The notes beneath the pieces were generated by a model, which saw only the letters and a list, made by a program, of their open reading frames with translations, made no database searches and was not told where the DNA came from. From Candidatus Kapaibacterium sp. (GTDB lineage: Bacteria; Bacteroidota; Ignavibacteria; Kapaibacteriales; HRBIN21), in assembly GCA_025055465.1 (NCBI GenBank), contig JANWXA010000004.1, positions 1 through 21,503 of the forward strand: 21,503 nucleotides of DNA, in the 5' to 3' direction. Of the stretch, positions 7,258-14,673 are shown one piece after another. Position 1 is the first letter of the stretch; every line of letters starts with the position of its first letter. Made by a program: the position numbers and the translations under genes.

Positions 7258-8034
7258 CTAGACGTTGATGGCAGACGAAGAGGATTTTTTGCCCATTGCA
7301 CTTAGAAAGTCGCGCACGGCAATCAATTCCAGTTCCTGACCGTCAAAGCGAGCAAACAGCGGGTCTGTAACGAGCCAGCCTCCCGGGTTGAGGTACCATC
7401 CAGCTCCCAGGGGTTTGAGGGTAGGCAGGTGACTATGTCCTAAGACAACGACGTCGTATCCTTCGGCGAGTTTTCGTTGGGCAAAGCTTTCCAGGCTTTG
7501 TGCTAACCGCTGAGATAGTGGGGCCGCATGGAGACGGCTATTCCGAGAGGCCCAGCGAGCAAGGCCAATGCCGACATCGGGGTGGAGCCAGCGGTAGAGG
7601 CTCTGTGCCAGGCCGTTGCGTAGTATAGCACGCAGCAGAAGGTAACCCCAGTCACCGGGCATTTTCCCATCGCCATGGGAGATGTAAAAACGTTTCCCAT
7701 GCCACTTGCGTACGATGTCTTTGCTGCAGGGGATGATGTCCAATTCATCGCGGAAAAAACGCCAGTGGCCGAAGTCGTGGTTGCCGATAATGTAATCCAC
7801 CGCTATCCCGTGATGCCGGAGCATGCCGAGTGCAGCTACGATGGCCCAGAAGTCTTTCGGTATGACTGTGCGATAGTCAAACCAGTAGTCAAACAAGTCG
7901 CCCAGGATAACCAGATGGGAGCAATAGCCTGGCAGAGCAGCGAGGAACTCCTGGAATAGCAGAGCCCGTTTCCGCTGTTCAGTTCCTGTACCGCACCCCA
8001 AATGAACGTCCCCGAGAAAGCAAATGCAAGCCAT
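7258..8034 (-). CDS. lpxH: UDP-2,3-diacylglucosamine pyrophosphatase
   Basis: LpxH hydrolyses UDP-2,3-diacylglucosamine to lipid X and UMP, the fourth step of lipid A synthesis, at the inner membrane; it implies an LPS-bearing outer membrane. The 258-residue protein carries the calcineurin-like metal motifs in order: GDVHLG (D9, H11), GDLFDYWFD (D46), GNHDFGHW (N85, H86), SHGDG (H120) and GHSH (H200, H202). The length is near the usual 240-260. The ATG at 8034 fits the family start (MACICFLGDVH); in-frame TTG and GTG codons at 8052 and 8049 are alternatives. It is the first gene of the minus-strand run and diverges from the GCS2 gene across 81 bp. Other metallophosphoesterases share these motifs, but DYWFD and the 'PGDWGY' region favour LpxH. 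Confidence 0.87.
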   Translation of the reverse strand: MACICFLGDVHLGCGTGTEQRKRALLFQEFLAALPGYCSHLVILGDLFDYWFDYRTVIPKDFWAIVAALGMLRHHGIAVDYIIGNHDFGHWRFFRDELDIIPCSKDIVRKWHGKRFYISHGDGKMPGDWGYLLLRAILRNGLAQSLYRWLHPDVGIGLARWASRNSRLHAAPLSQRLAQSLESFAQRKLAEGYDVVVLGHSHLPTLKPLGAGWYLNPGGWLVTDPLFARFDGQELELIAVRDFLSAMGKKSSSSAINV

Positions 8035-8115
8035 CGCAGCTATCTTCACCAAAGTCCGTACTTTCGTGGCAGTAGACGTCTGAGACTGCGGATGTTACAC
8101 ATGGCGGAATAAGCC

Positions 8116-9339
8116 ATGAGACCGGATGAAATCACCCCGCGAGTGGAGGAGTATGATCCGTACCAGCGCCCCAGTTTTACGCTCGGGATAGAAGAGGAGT
8201 ACATGATTCTGGACCCGCGAACGCTGGATTTGCGCTCCCACATTGACATGGAGCTTCTTTCGCAAGGGCGGATGGTTCTGCAAGAGCATATAAAGCCCGA
8301 ACTCCATGGCTCGATTTTGGAGGTTGGGACAGGGGTCTGCCGTACTGTCCAGGAAGCACGCCAAGAGCTTGTCAAAATTCGCTCTGTTGTTGCGTATCTT
8401 GCTCGACAAAATGGCCTCCTTATTGGGGCTGCCAGCACCCACCCATTTGCCCGCTGGCAAGAACAGCAGATTTATCCCGACGAACGCTACCTGGGGATTG
8501 TGGAGGATATGCAGATTCTGGCGCGCTCGCTGCTCATCTTCGGACTGCATATCCATATCGGGATCGAAAACCGTGAGACCCAGATTCAGCTTATGAACGT
8601 TATGCGGTACTTCCTGCCCCATGTGCTGGCGCTCTCTACGAATTCTCCCTTCTGGATGGGGATGGACACGGGGCTAAAGTCCTATCGGTCCAAGATTTTT
8701 GAGCGTTTTCCGCGGACGGCCCTGCCGGACTTCTTCAGCAGTTGGGCAGAGTTCAACAATTACGTCCAGCTCCTCATCCGAACTGGCTGCATTGACAATG
8801 GCAAGAAGATCTGGTGGGATATTCGCCCCCACCCGTTTTTCCCAACGCTGGAGATCCGCATCTGTGATCTTCCCATGCGTGTGGATGAGACAATTGCTCT
8901 GGCGGCGCTGTGTCAAGCAATTGCAGCGAAGTTGTTTTCGCTGTACGAGAAAAATATGAGCTTCCGAGTCTATCGCCGTTCGCTGATTATGGAAAACAAG
9001 TGGCGTGCAGTCCGCTACGGCCTGGATGGCAAGCTGATAGACTTTGGGAAACAGCGAGAGTTCCCAGCGCGCGATCTCATCCGGGAGCTCTTAGAGTTTG
9101 TGGAAGAGGTTGTTGATGAGCTGGGGTCCCGCCGTGAGATAGAATACATTTACGACATCTTGGAAATGGGCACCGGGGCAGACCGCCAGTTGCGCGTCTG
9201 GCGTCAGACGGGGTCTCTGGAAGAGGTTGTTCGCTACATTCACCACGAGACCATGCAGGGTCTAATAGAGGACGCCACCCCCTTTCTGGATATGGTACGT
9301 CCGGCTGCAACATTTTCGGATCACAGATCGAGGATATGA
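8116..9339 (+). CDS. Carboxylate-amine ligase of the GCS2/YbdK family
   Basis: This 407-residue protein belongs to the GCS2 family (glutamate-cysteine ligase type 2, YbdK group), which joins a carboxylate to an amine with ATP through an acyl phosphate. Family landmarks are FTLGIEEEYMI (21-31), GLHIHIGI (143-150), LALSTNSPFW (171-180) and WWDIRPHPFFPTLEIRICD around 233-251. Many members are annotated as weak gamma-glutamylcysteine synthetases, but real substrates are often unknown, so I would not call this glutathione synthesis. The start is the ATG at 8116; an ATG 15 bases upstream in the same frame meets a stop after three codons. It leads a six-gene plus-strand run and is followed after 28 bp by the DUF58 gene. 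A distant homologue with another amine substrate is the main alternative. Confidence 0.88.
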   Translation: MRPDEITPRVEEYDPYQRPSFTLGIEEEYMILDPRTLDLRSHIDMELLSQGRMVLQEHIKPELHGSILEVGTGVCRTVQEARQELVKIRSVVAYLARQNGLLIGAASTHPFARWQEQQIYPDERYLGIVEDMQILARSLLIFGLHIHIGIENRETQIQLMNVMRYFLPHVLALSTNSPFWMGMDTGLKSYRSKIFERFPRTALPDFFSSWAEFNNYVQLLIRTGCIDNGKKIWWDIRPHPFFPTLEIRICDLPMRVDETIALAALCQAIAAKLFSLYEKNMSFRVYRRSLIMENKWRAVRYGLDGKLIDFGKQREFPARDLIRELLEFVEEVVDELGSRREIEYIYDILEMGTGADRQLRVWRQTGSLEEVVRYIHHETMQGLIEDATPFLDMVRPAATFSDHRSRI

Positions 9340-9367
9340 CCAAGGCACTATGGGTGAAAGATAGGCA

Positions 9368-10279
9368 ATGGCAGTGTATGGAGGAGAGGCAGCATGGCGC
9401 CAATACTTAAGACCGGAGTTCCTTATGCGACTCCAGTCGTTGGAGCTTCGTGCCCGTTACGTCGTGGAGGGCTTCTTGGTCGGGATCCATCGTTCGCCCT
9501 ACCATGGGTTCAGTGTGGAGTTCGCTGAGCATCGGCAGTATCATCCTGGTGATGAGCCGCGGCTGATAGACTGGAAAGTTTACGCTCGTACCGATCGGTT
9601 TTATGTCAAGCAGTTTGAGGAGGAGACCAATGTGCGAACCCTCATAGCGCTGGATTGCAGCGCCTCTATGGGGTTTCAATACGAAAGTAGCCTTTCCAAG
9701 TGGGGATATGCGGCTTTGTGTGTAGCAGCATTGACGTACTTACTACTACGCCAAAAGGACGCCGTGGGGTTGGCCCTTTATAACACAGGGGTTCAGGTTT
9801 ACCGCCCGCCCAGTGCCCGAGCTTCCCAATTTCGGGAGATAGTCCAGCTCTTGGAAGAGACGGAGCCTACAGGGAGGACTCATATTGCGACGGCTTTGTC
9901 GCAGCTTGCCGAACGGCTGCGTCGCCGCAGCTTGGTTGTGCTGTGTAGCGACTTTCTGGACGCTGTTGATGAAAGTGTTGCAGCGTTGCGGCGCCTCCGG
10001 GCACAAAACCATGAGGTTATCGCTCTACAGATTTTGGAGCCAGTAGAACGGACTCTGGAGATTGCCCGTGCAGCGGATTTTCAGGACCTGGAAACCGCCG
10101 AGCGAATGCCCATACATCCGTATTTTCTTCGAAACGACTACCGACACGCTTTCGAGCAACACCAGCGCCAACTGGCGACAGGGTGTGCCGAACATGGGAT
10201 AGACTTTTTCTCAATAGACACAACAACCCCCTTTGATCGGGTTTTACGGCAGTATCTTGCGAAGCGGCGCCGGATGTAA
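9368..10279 (+). CDS. DUF58 (vWA-like) domain protein
   Basis: This 303-residue soluble protein has the DUF58 signature EFAEHRQYHPGDEPRLIDWK (51-70), then a von Willebrand A-like fold with a MIDAS metal site: DCSAS (D96, S98, S100), T171 in GRTHIATAL and D195 in VLCSDFLDAV. The N-terminal ELRARYVVEGFLVGIHRSPYHGFSV stretch is typical. DUF58 proteins usually sit next to a MoxR AAA+ ATPase and Bat/vWA membrane proteins, where they are thought to help assemble or activate protein complexes; none of those is present here. No membrane segment is seen. It lies between the GCS2 gene and the histidine kinase on the same strand with short gaps. The start ATG at 9368 leaves about 20 residues ahead of the conserved region, as is usual. 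Confidence 0.87.
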   Translation: MAVYGGEAAWRQYLRPEFLMRLQSLELRARYVVEGFLVGIHRSPYHGFSVEFAEHRQYHPGDEPRLIDWKVYARTDRFYVKQFEEETNVRTLIALDCSASMGFQYESSLSKWGYAALCVAALTYLLLRQKDAVGLALYNTGVQVYRPPSARASQFREIVQLLEETEPTGRTHIATALSQLAERLRRRSLVVLCSDFLDAVDESVAALRRLRAQNHEVIALQILEPVERTLEIARAADFQDLETAERMPIHPYFLRNDYRHAFEQHQRQLATGCAEHGIDFFSIDTTTPFDRVLRQYLAKRRRM

Positions 10280-10294
10280 CGAATAGTGGAGGAG

Positions 10295-11365
10295 ATGGTG
10301 CATCTGTCAGTAGAACCTGAACGCAATCACGAGGGAGCGTGGTATCGTTTCCTCTTTGAGCAAGCGGCCCAGGCCTGGCTGGTTGTCCGGCCAGAAACCT
10401 GGCACGTTGTGGCTGCCTCAGAGTATGCAGCCCATTTTTTGCAGATGACAATGGACCAACTTGTGGTAACGCCGCTGCCAGGACTCCGGCGGTTGTACAA
10501 GCTCCTGCAACGGGAGCCGCAGCACAGTGTTGTGCGGGCTGAGGTGGTGTTGGAATTGCCCGATGGGCGGGCACGCGTGGTAGATACTCAGGCTCGGTTG
10601 GCTTCTTTCCAGGGCGAGCCCTACTTATGGGCGCTCCTTCTGGAGTCTGCTAACGAGCATGGATTGGCAGAGCGATTGGTACTTACCGATAAGTTAGCTC
10701 TTTTGGGTCAGCTCTTGGTTGGATTTGCCCACGAGATTCGGAATCCACTGGCTGCCATTCAGCTCAACCTCCATGTCGTTCAGCAAGCTCTTGGAAGTGA
10801 TCCCGCATGCCGTTCCTCTATCGAGATGTCCTTAGCTGGGGCTCAGCGTATTGCTGAGCTTTTGGAGACAACCCTCAATTTCGCTCGTCCGGCAGCGCAG
10901 TTTGTGCAGTCATACGATGTCCACCTAATTATTGGAGAAGCATTGGCCTTGCTACGAACGATACTCTATCGGAAAAACATTACCATTCAGCGCAGGTATG
11001 CCCACAGAGTTCCACTGGTTTACGGGGATGCCCGCCAATTGCAGCAGGTTTTTATCAATTTGCTCTCCAATGCTGCAGATGCTGTGGGTGAGCACGGCAC
11101 TATTACAATCCAAACAGAACGGGAGGAAGCGGATGGTGCTTGTTATGCCGTTGTGCACATAGAGGACACGGGAAGGGGGATCCCCCCGGAAGACCTTCCC
11201 CGTATTTTTGAGCCCTTTTTTACCCGTAAACCGCATGGTACAGGATTAGGCTTAGCCATTGCTCGGCGTATTGTCATGCAGCATCGTGGTGAGCTACTCG
11301 TTCGCAGCAGTCCAGGCGTAGGTACATGTTGCACTGTCCGTCTCCCATCGGAGGAGAAGCCGTGA
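10295..11365 (+). CDS. Cytosolic PAS-type sensor histidine kinase, NtrB-like
   Basis: The 356-residue protein has an N-terminal PAS-like sensor region (about 15-118), a HisKA dimerisation helix with phospho-acceptor H146 in GFAHEIRNPLAAIQ, and a HATPase domain with N-box NLLSNAADAV (N259), G1 box DTGRGIP (291-297), F-box RIFEPFFTRK and G2 box HGTGLGLAIA. No membrane helix is visible, so it senses a cytosolic signal, in line with NtrB-type kinases that feed NtrC regulators. Its TGA shares one base with the regulator's ATG, so the two are a cognate pair. The start is uncertain: GTG 10286, ATG 10295 or GTG 10298. A GGAGGAG at 10288-10294 abuts the ATG and suits the GTG at 10298 better. I report the ATG. 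No sensor ligand can be named. Confidence 0.92.
   Translation: MVHLSVEPERNHEGAWYRFLFEQAAQAWLVVRPETWHVVAASEYAAHFLQMTMDQLVVTPLPGLRRLYKLLQREPQHSVVRAEVVLELPDGRARVVDTQARLASFQGEPYLWALLLESANEHGLAERLVLTDKLALLGQLLVGFAHEIRNPLAAIQLNLHVVQQALGSDPACRSSIEMSLAGAQRIAELLETTLNFARPAAQFVQSYDVHLIIGEALALLRTILYRKNITIQRRYAHRVPLVYGDARQLQQVFINLLSNAADAVGEHGTITIQTEREEADGACYAVVHIEDTGRGIPPEDLPRIFEPFFTRKPHGTGLGLAIARRIVMQHRGELLVRSSPGVGTCCTVRLPSEEKP
11350..11356 (+). promoter_or_regulatory. Shine-Dalgarno site for the NtrC-type regulator
   Basis: GGAGGAG lies at the end of the kinase gene, eight bases before the ATG at 11365. It is one of the strongest ribosome sites in the window and decides the regulator's start against an upstream in-frame codon at 11326. 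Confidence 0.7.
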
Positions 11366-12822
11366 TGCAGGCGGATGCGGTACCGAAGCGAGCTGTTGCT
11401 CACTACACTGTGCTCATTGTGGAGGACGATCTTCAACTTGGAGCTTCTTTGCAGAACTACTTAGCACGGCGATATCGGCGCGTCCATTGGTTGGTGGATC
11501 CGTTACAGGCGCTTGCCCAGTTTCCAACGTTGCGCCCAGACCTTGTCCTATTGGACATTTTTCTAGGCCATTACAATGGGTTAGACATGTTGGAACGGCT
11601 GCGCGAGGAGGGATTTGCTGTTCCTGTTATCGTTATTACGGCATTTTCGGATATCAAGATGGCAGTTCGGGCAATGAAATTGGGGGCCGAGGACTTTATC
11701 GTCAAACCAATTGATATCGAGCAGCTAGAGATTGCCATTGAGCGAGCTCTGCGCAACTATGATTTGCGCCGCCATGTCCAGGTGTTAGAAGAGCAACTAT
11801 TGCGGTTGGAACATCCCCATGACATTGTTGCTGTCTCCGAGGGTCTACGCTCTGCTTTGGCACTGGCGCAAACACTGGCACCGGTAGAGACCACGGTCCT
11901 CATCACAGGTGAAACTGGTACAGGCAAGGAATTACTGGCGCGCTTTATTCATCGCAACTCGCCACGAGCAGCCGCTCCGTTTGTAGTTATCAACTGTGGG
12001 GCTATCCCACGGGAGCTTGCCGAAAGCGAGCTCTTTGGCTACGAGCGAGGGGCCTTCACCGGTGCGTTCGACAAACTGCATCCGGGAAAATTTGAACTGG
12101 CCGAGCGTGGTACGGTCTTTTTGGACGAAATCTCTGAGCTACCCTTGGAGCTCCAGGTCAAGTTGTTGCGAGTGCTTCAGGAGAAGAGCTTTTACCGCTT
12201 AGGGGGAAAGGAAGAAATTCAGGTCGATGTGCGTATTATTGCTGCTACAAACCGGGATTTGGAGCAAATGGTGCAGGAGGGAAAATTCCGAGAGGACCTT
12301 TACTACCGGCTCAACGTTGCGGTCATCCATATCCCACCGCTGCGGGAGCGTCAAGAAGACATTCTCCCGCTGGCGACGGCATTTGTGAACGAGTTCAATA
12401 GAAGGTTCAACAAGCGCATCACTGGTTTTACCCCCGAGGCGGTCTCGCTGTTACTTTCCTACCCCTGGCGAGGCAATGTTCGGGAATTGCGTAACGCGAT
12501 AGAGCGTGCAGTGCTATTAGAACAATCGGAGGTCATATCGCGCGAGACCCTCCATTTCCTACGTACCCGGACTTGGATGGAACCTGCATCTTCAGATGTT
12601 TTTGACATGCTCAAGCGCTTTGAACTTCCCCCTGGCAAGCACTTTCTTGCCATCTCTCCGCATGGGGTTGTTTACGATGAAGTTATCAAAGACCTTATTC
12701 AGCAAGCTCTGACGCTGGCACGGGGCAACGTGACCCGGGCAGCTAAGCTCCTGCGGGTTACGCGTGACAAACTGGAGTATCGCTTGAAAGTATACGATAT
12801 CGACCCCAAGCAATTTCAATGA
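11365..12822 (+). CDS. NtrC-family sigma54-dependent response regulator
   Basis: This 485-residue regulator has a receiver domain (13-130; acidic pocket E20, D21, D22, phospho-acceptor D64 in VLLDIF, K114 in VKP), an AAA+ sigma54-interaction domain and a Fis-type helix-turn-helix. Walker A is GETGTGKE (182-189), the sigma54-contacting loop is intact as GAFTGA (229-234), Walker B is GTVFLDE (249-255), and the HTH is GNVTRAAKLLRVTRDKLEYRL (about 454-474). With the GAFTGA loop intact it should activate RNA polymerase containing sigma54 at distant enhancers once phosphorylated. The start ATG overlaps the kinase stop (TGATG). Its end overlaps the FapA gene by four bases (ATGA). I found no convincing -24/-12 sigma54 promoter in the spacers of the window, so targets are probably elsewhere. 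Confidence 0.95.
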   Translation: MQADAVPKRAVAHYTVLIVEDDLQLGASLQNYLARRYRRVHWLVDPLQALAQFPTLRPDLVLLDIFLGHYNGLDMLERLREEGFAVPVIVITAFSDIKMAVRAMKLGAEDFIVKPIDIEQLEIAIERALRNYDLRRHVQVLEEQLLRLEHPHDIVAVSEGLRSALALAQTLAPVETTVLITGETGTGKELLARFIHRNSPRAAAPFVVINCGAIPRELAESELFGYERGAFTGAFDKLHPGKFELAERGTVFLDEISELPLELQVKLLRVLQEKSFYRLGGKEEIQVDVRIIAATNRDLEQMVQEGKFREDLYYRLNVAVIHIPPLRERQEDILPLATAFVNEFNRRFNKRITGFTPEAVSLLLSYPWRGNVRELRNAIERAVLLEQSEVISRETLHFLRTRTWMEPASSDVFDMLKRFELPPGKHFLAISPHGVVYDEVIKDLIQQALTLARGNVTRAAKLLRVTRDKLEYRLKVYDIDPKQFQ

Positions 12823-13754
12823 GTGTGCACGAACTGCCGGAGCCTCTGGCTGAGTATGTTCGGCGCTTCCTCCTGCGCCGCTTAGCGGACCAGGAGGAGC
12901 TTACTGTGATCAGTACAGTGAGGAACGGGGAAGAAATAGAGGGAGGAATCCATCCTGGGGAGACGCGTTTCTTGCAATCCTCGAACTCGCGCATCCCAGA
13001 GCGTTTGGAGGGAGTTACTCTCGTTGCAGAAGGCAACGTCGTATGTGAATCTGATGTGCACAATACCCACCTTGTAGCCGCGGGCAGCGTCCGGATAGAG
13101 GGTTGGTGCTCGCATGCTGTGGTGGTTGCTTTGGAGAATGTAGGGCTCCGGTCTGCGGTGTATTCGCATGTCTTAGCTCGCTTGCGGTTGACTCTGGAGA
13201 GGGAAGCACGCTTTACCACATTGCAGGCAACGGAGGTCGCTGCTGATGAAGCAGTACTCTTCGGGGGTCAAATTGTTGCTGTTGAGCGTATTTGTGTACG
13301 TCAGCTCCGCTGGGCGTTTGGGGAGCATACGTCGGTTCTCTCGATCGGGACTCCCTACGTTCAGCAGTTAGAGCAAGGGTATTGGCGTGCTCGGTTGCGG
13401 GAAGCTCGGGAACGTCTTCGCGCGGTGCAGCGGGAGCTGGAAAGCGCTCTCCAGGTTCGTCGGGGGCGTCCGTCAGAGCAGGTGCGCCGATTGCAGCACC
13501 AGTATCAGCAATTACAGGAAGAACTCTGGCAGATCGAACAACGCAGCTATGGGATTGGACACGGAAAACCGGTAATAGAGGTTCGAGAGAATGTGCCCCC
13601 CGATACCATCGTTTCCATCCATGGTGTAATCTATCGGGTTCCTACTGAGCTGCTTGGAGTCCGCTTTACCAGTGATGGCATGCGAATTGTATTGGAGGCT
13701 CTGCCGGAGTCAGGGGATGGTGAGGATGGAATGGCTTCCGAATACCTTCCTTGA
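12819..13754 (+). CDS. Small FapA/DUF342-like polymer-type protein
   Basis: This 311-residue protein resembles the C-terminal core of FapA (DUF342). Residues 60-180 are repeated short beta-strands with alternating VAEGNV, VAAGSVRIEG and VALENVG turns, suggesting a right-handed beta-helix. A strong coiled coil follows (about 185-243, rich in RARLREARERLR and QHQYQQLQEEL), then a short beta domain (250-295). Typical FapA proteins are 450-650 residues and carry an extra N-terminal domain absent here. FapA is known from flagellated bacteria, but DUF342 proteins occur widely without flagella and their role is unsettled. Its ATG overlaps the regulator's stop by four bases, and cheR follows 15 bp later, so it is probably made with this two-component system. 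The family call rests on pattern rather than a search. Confidence 0.62.
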   Translation: MSVHELPEPLAEYVRRFLLRRLADQEELTVISTVRNGEEIEGGIHPGETRFLQSSNSRIPERLEGVTLVAEGNVVCESDVHNTHLVAAGSVRIEGWCSHAVVVALENVGLRSAVYSHVLARLRLTLEREARFTTLQATEVAADEAVLFGGQIVAVERICVRQLRWAFGEHTSVLSIGTPYVQQLEQGYWRARLREARERLRAVQRELESALQVRRGRPSEQVRRLQHQYQQLQEELWQIEQRSYGIGHGKPVIEVRENVPPDTIVSIHGVIYRVPTELLGVRFTSDGMRIVLEALPESGDGEDGMASEYLP

Positions 13755-13769
13755 ACACGGGATGTGTCC

Positions 13770-14672
13770 ATGAGCGCGGGGTGGACAGTTCTACAGTTTA
13801 CACCTCCTGAGGCATTTGTACCGTTTGCTGAGGTGGGGCGGTTGGAGCCGCCACTAAGGTGGCATACGTTTCTGCGCTTTCGGGAGTTTATTTATCAAGT
13901 GAGTGGTATCTATATTGCCGATAACCGTCGCCACTTTCTCAAAGTGCGACTACTGCGTCGGCTGGAGGTACTGGGGCTGAGCTCGTTTGAGGAGTACCAT
14001 GCTTACGTAACTGATGTTACTCCTGCCGCTGCTCGTGAGCGCCAGGAGCTGCTTAACGCTATTGTAGTTACAGATACCCACTTTTTCCGATCCCCGGAGC
14101 ACTTTGCAGCGCTGGCTCGCCACATATTACCGGAGCTCGCCCGCAAGCGTGAACAGCTGCGTCTATGGAGTGCAGGCTGTGCCACGGGGGAGGAAGCATA
14201 CTCACTGGCAATGGTGGTGCACCGACATCTTTTGCCGGCTTATCCTGGGATTGCTGTGAACATCGTTGGTACTGATATTAGTTCCGAAGCTATAGCTCAG
14301 GCACGTCAAGGCAGATATCTGCTGCCGAGCCTCCACGGGATGACGGAAGAGTACCGCCACTATGTACAGGAGCACTTTGGGGAATATGCTGTCGTGCCGG
14401 AAATTCGAGACTTGGTTGACTTTTTTGTGCACAACCTCGTTGATGAGGAGTCACTTCGGTCTGTGGCGCCAGTAGATGTGCTTTTCTGTCGTAATGTGCT
14501 TTTGTATTTTACCCCTGAAGTTCGGAAGCGGGTTGTTCCAGGCTTAGTAGAAGTGCTCCAACCCGGGGGATATCTCTTCGTAGGGGAGGTAGAAACGCTC
14601 ACAGGATTGACTGGGGCGTTGCAGTTGGTGCATTTTCCGCGGGCCTTGGTTTACCAGAAGCCGGATACATAA
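13770..14672 (+). CDS. cheR: CheR-type protein glutamate methyltransferase
   Basis: CheR moves a methyl group from S-adenosylmethionine to glutamates of chemoreceptors or related signalling proteins. The 300-residue protein has the helical N-terminal CheR domain (about 32-90: FREFIYQVSGIYI, KVRLLRRLEVLGLSSFEEY) and the SAM-binding catalytic domain (VVTDTHFFRSPEHF, WSAGCATGEEAYSLAM at 133-148, GTDIS with D169, DVLFCRNVLLYF at 236-247, LQPGGYLFVGEVETL). The last segment differs from the usual GHSE. It may start at GTG 13764 or ATG 13770; I chose the ATG. No chemoreceptor, CheA, CheW or CheB is in the window, so this CheR may act on an unusual substrate linked to its operon partners. It ends one base before the oncoming ahcY. 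Some CheR-like proteins methylate non-chemotaxis targets. Confidence 0.92.
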   Translation: MSAGWTVLQFTPPEAFVPFAEVGRLEPPLRWHTFLRFREFIYQVSGIYIADNRRHFLKVRLLRRLEVLGLSSFEEYHAYVTDVTPAAARERQELLNAIVVTDTHFFRSPEHFAALARHILPELARKREQLRLWSAGCATGEEAYSLAMVVHRHLLPAYPGIAVNIVGTDISSEAIAQARQGRYLLPSLHGMTEEYRHYVQEHFGEYAVVPEIRDLVDFFVHNLVDEESLRSVAPVDVLFCRNVLLYFTPEVRKRVVPGLVEVLQPGGYLFVGEVETLTGLTGALQLVHFPRALVYQKPDT

Positions 14673-14673
14673 G

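Noticed and set aside
8101..8112. Three-codon leader ORF (ATG GCG GAA TAA) just before the GCS2 ATG
   Set aside because: Too short to support; no Shine-Dalgarno site, and such chance starts are common.
10384..10400. TGGCACG-like sigma54 -24 box in the kinase gene
   Set aside because: The -12 part does not fit (no GC at the required spacing) and it lies inside coding sequence. No better -24/-12 site was seen in the spacers.
10017..10574. Open frame of 185 codons on the minus strand across the DUF58/kinase junction
   Set aside because: Low-complexity Pro/Ala/Arg composition, and it is antisense to two well-supported genes.
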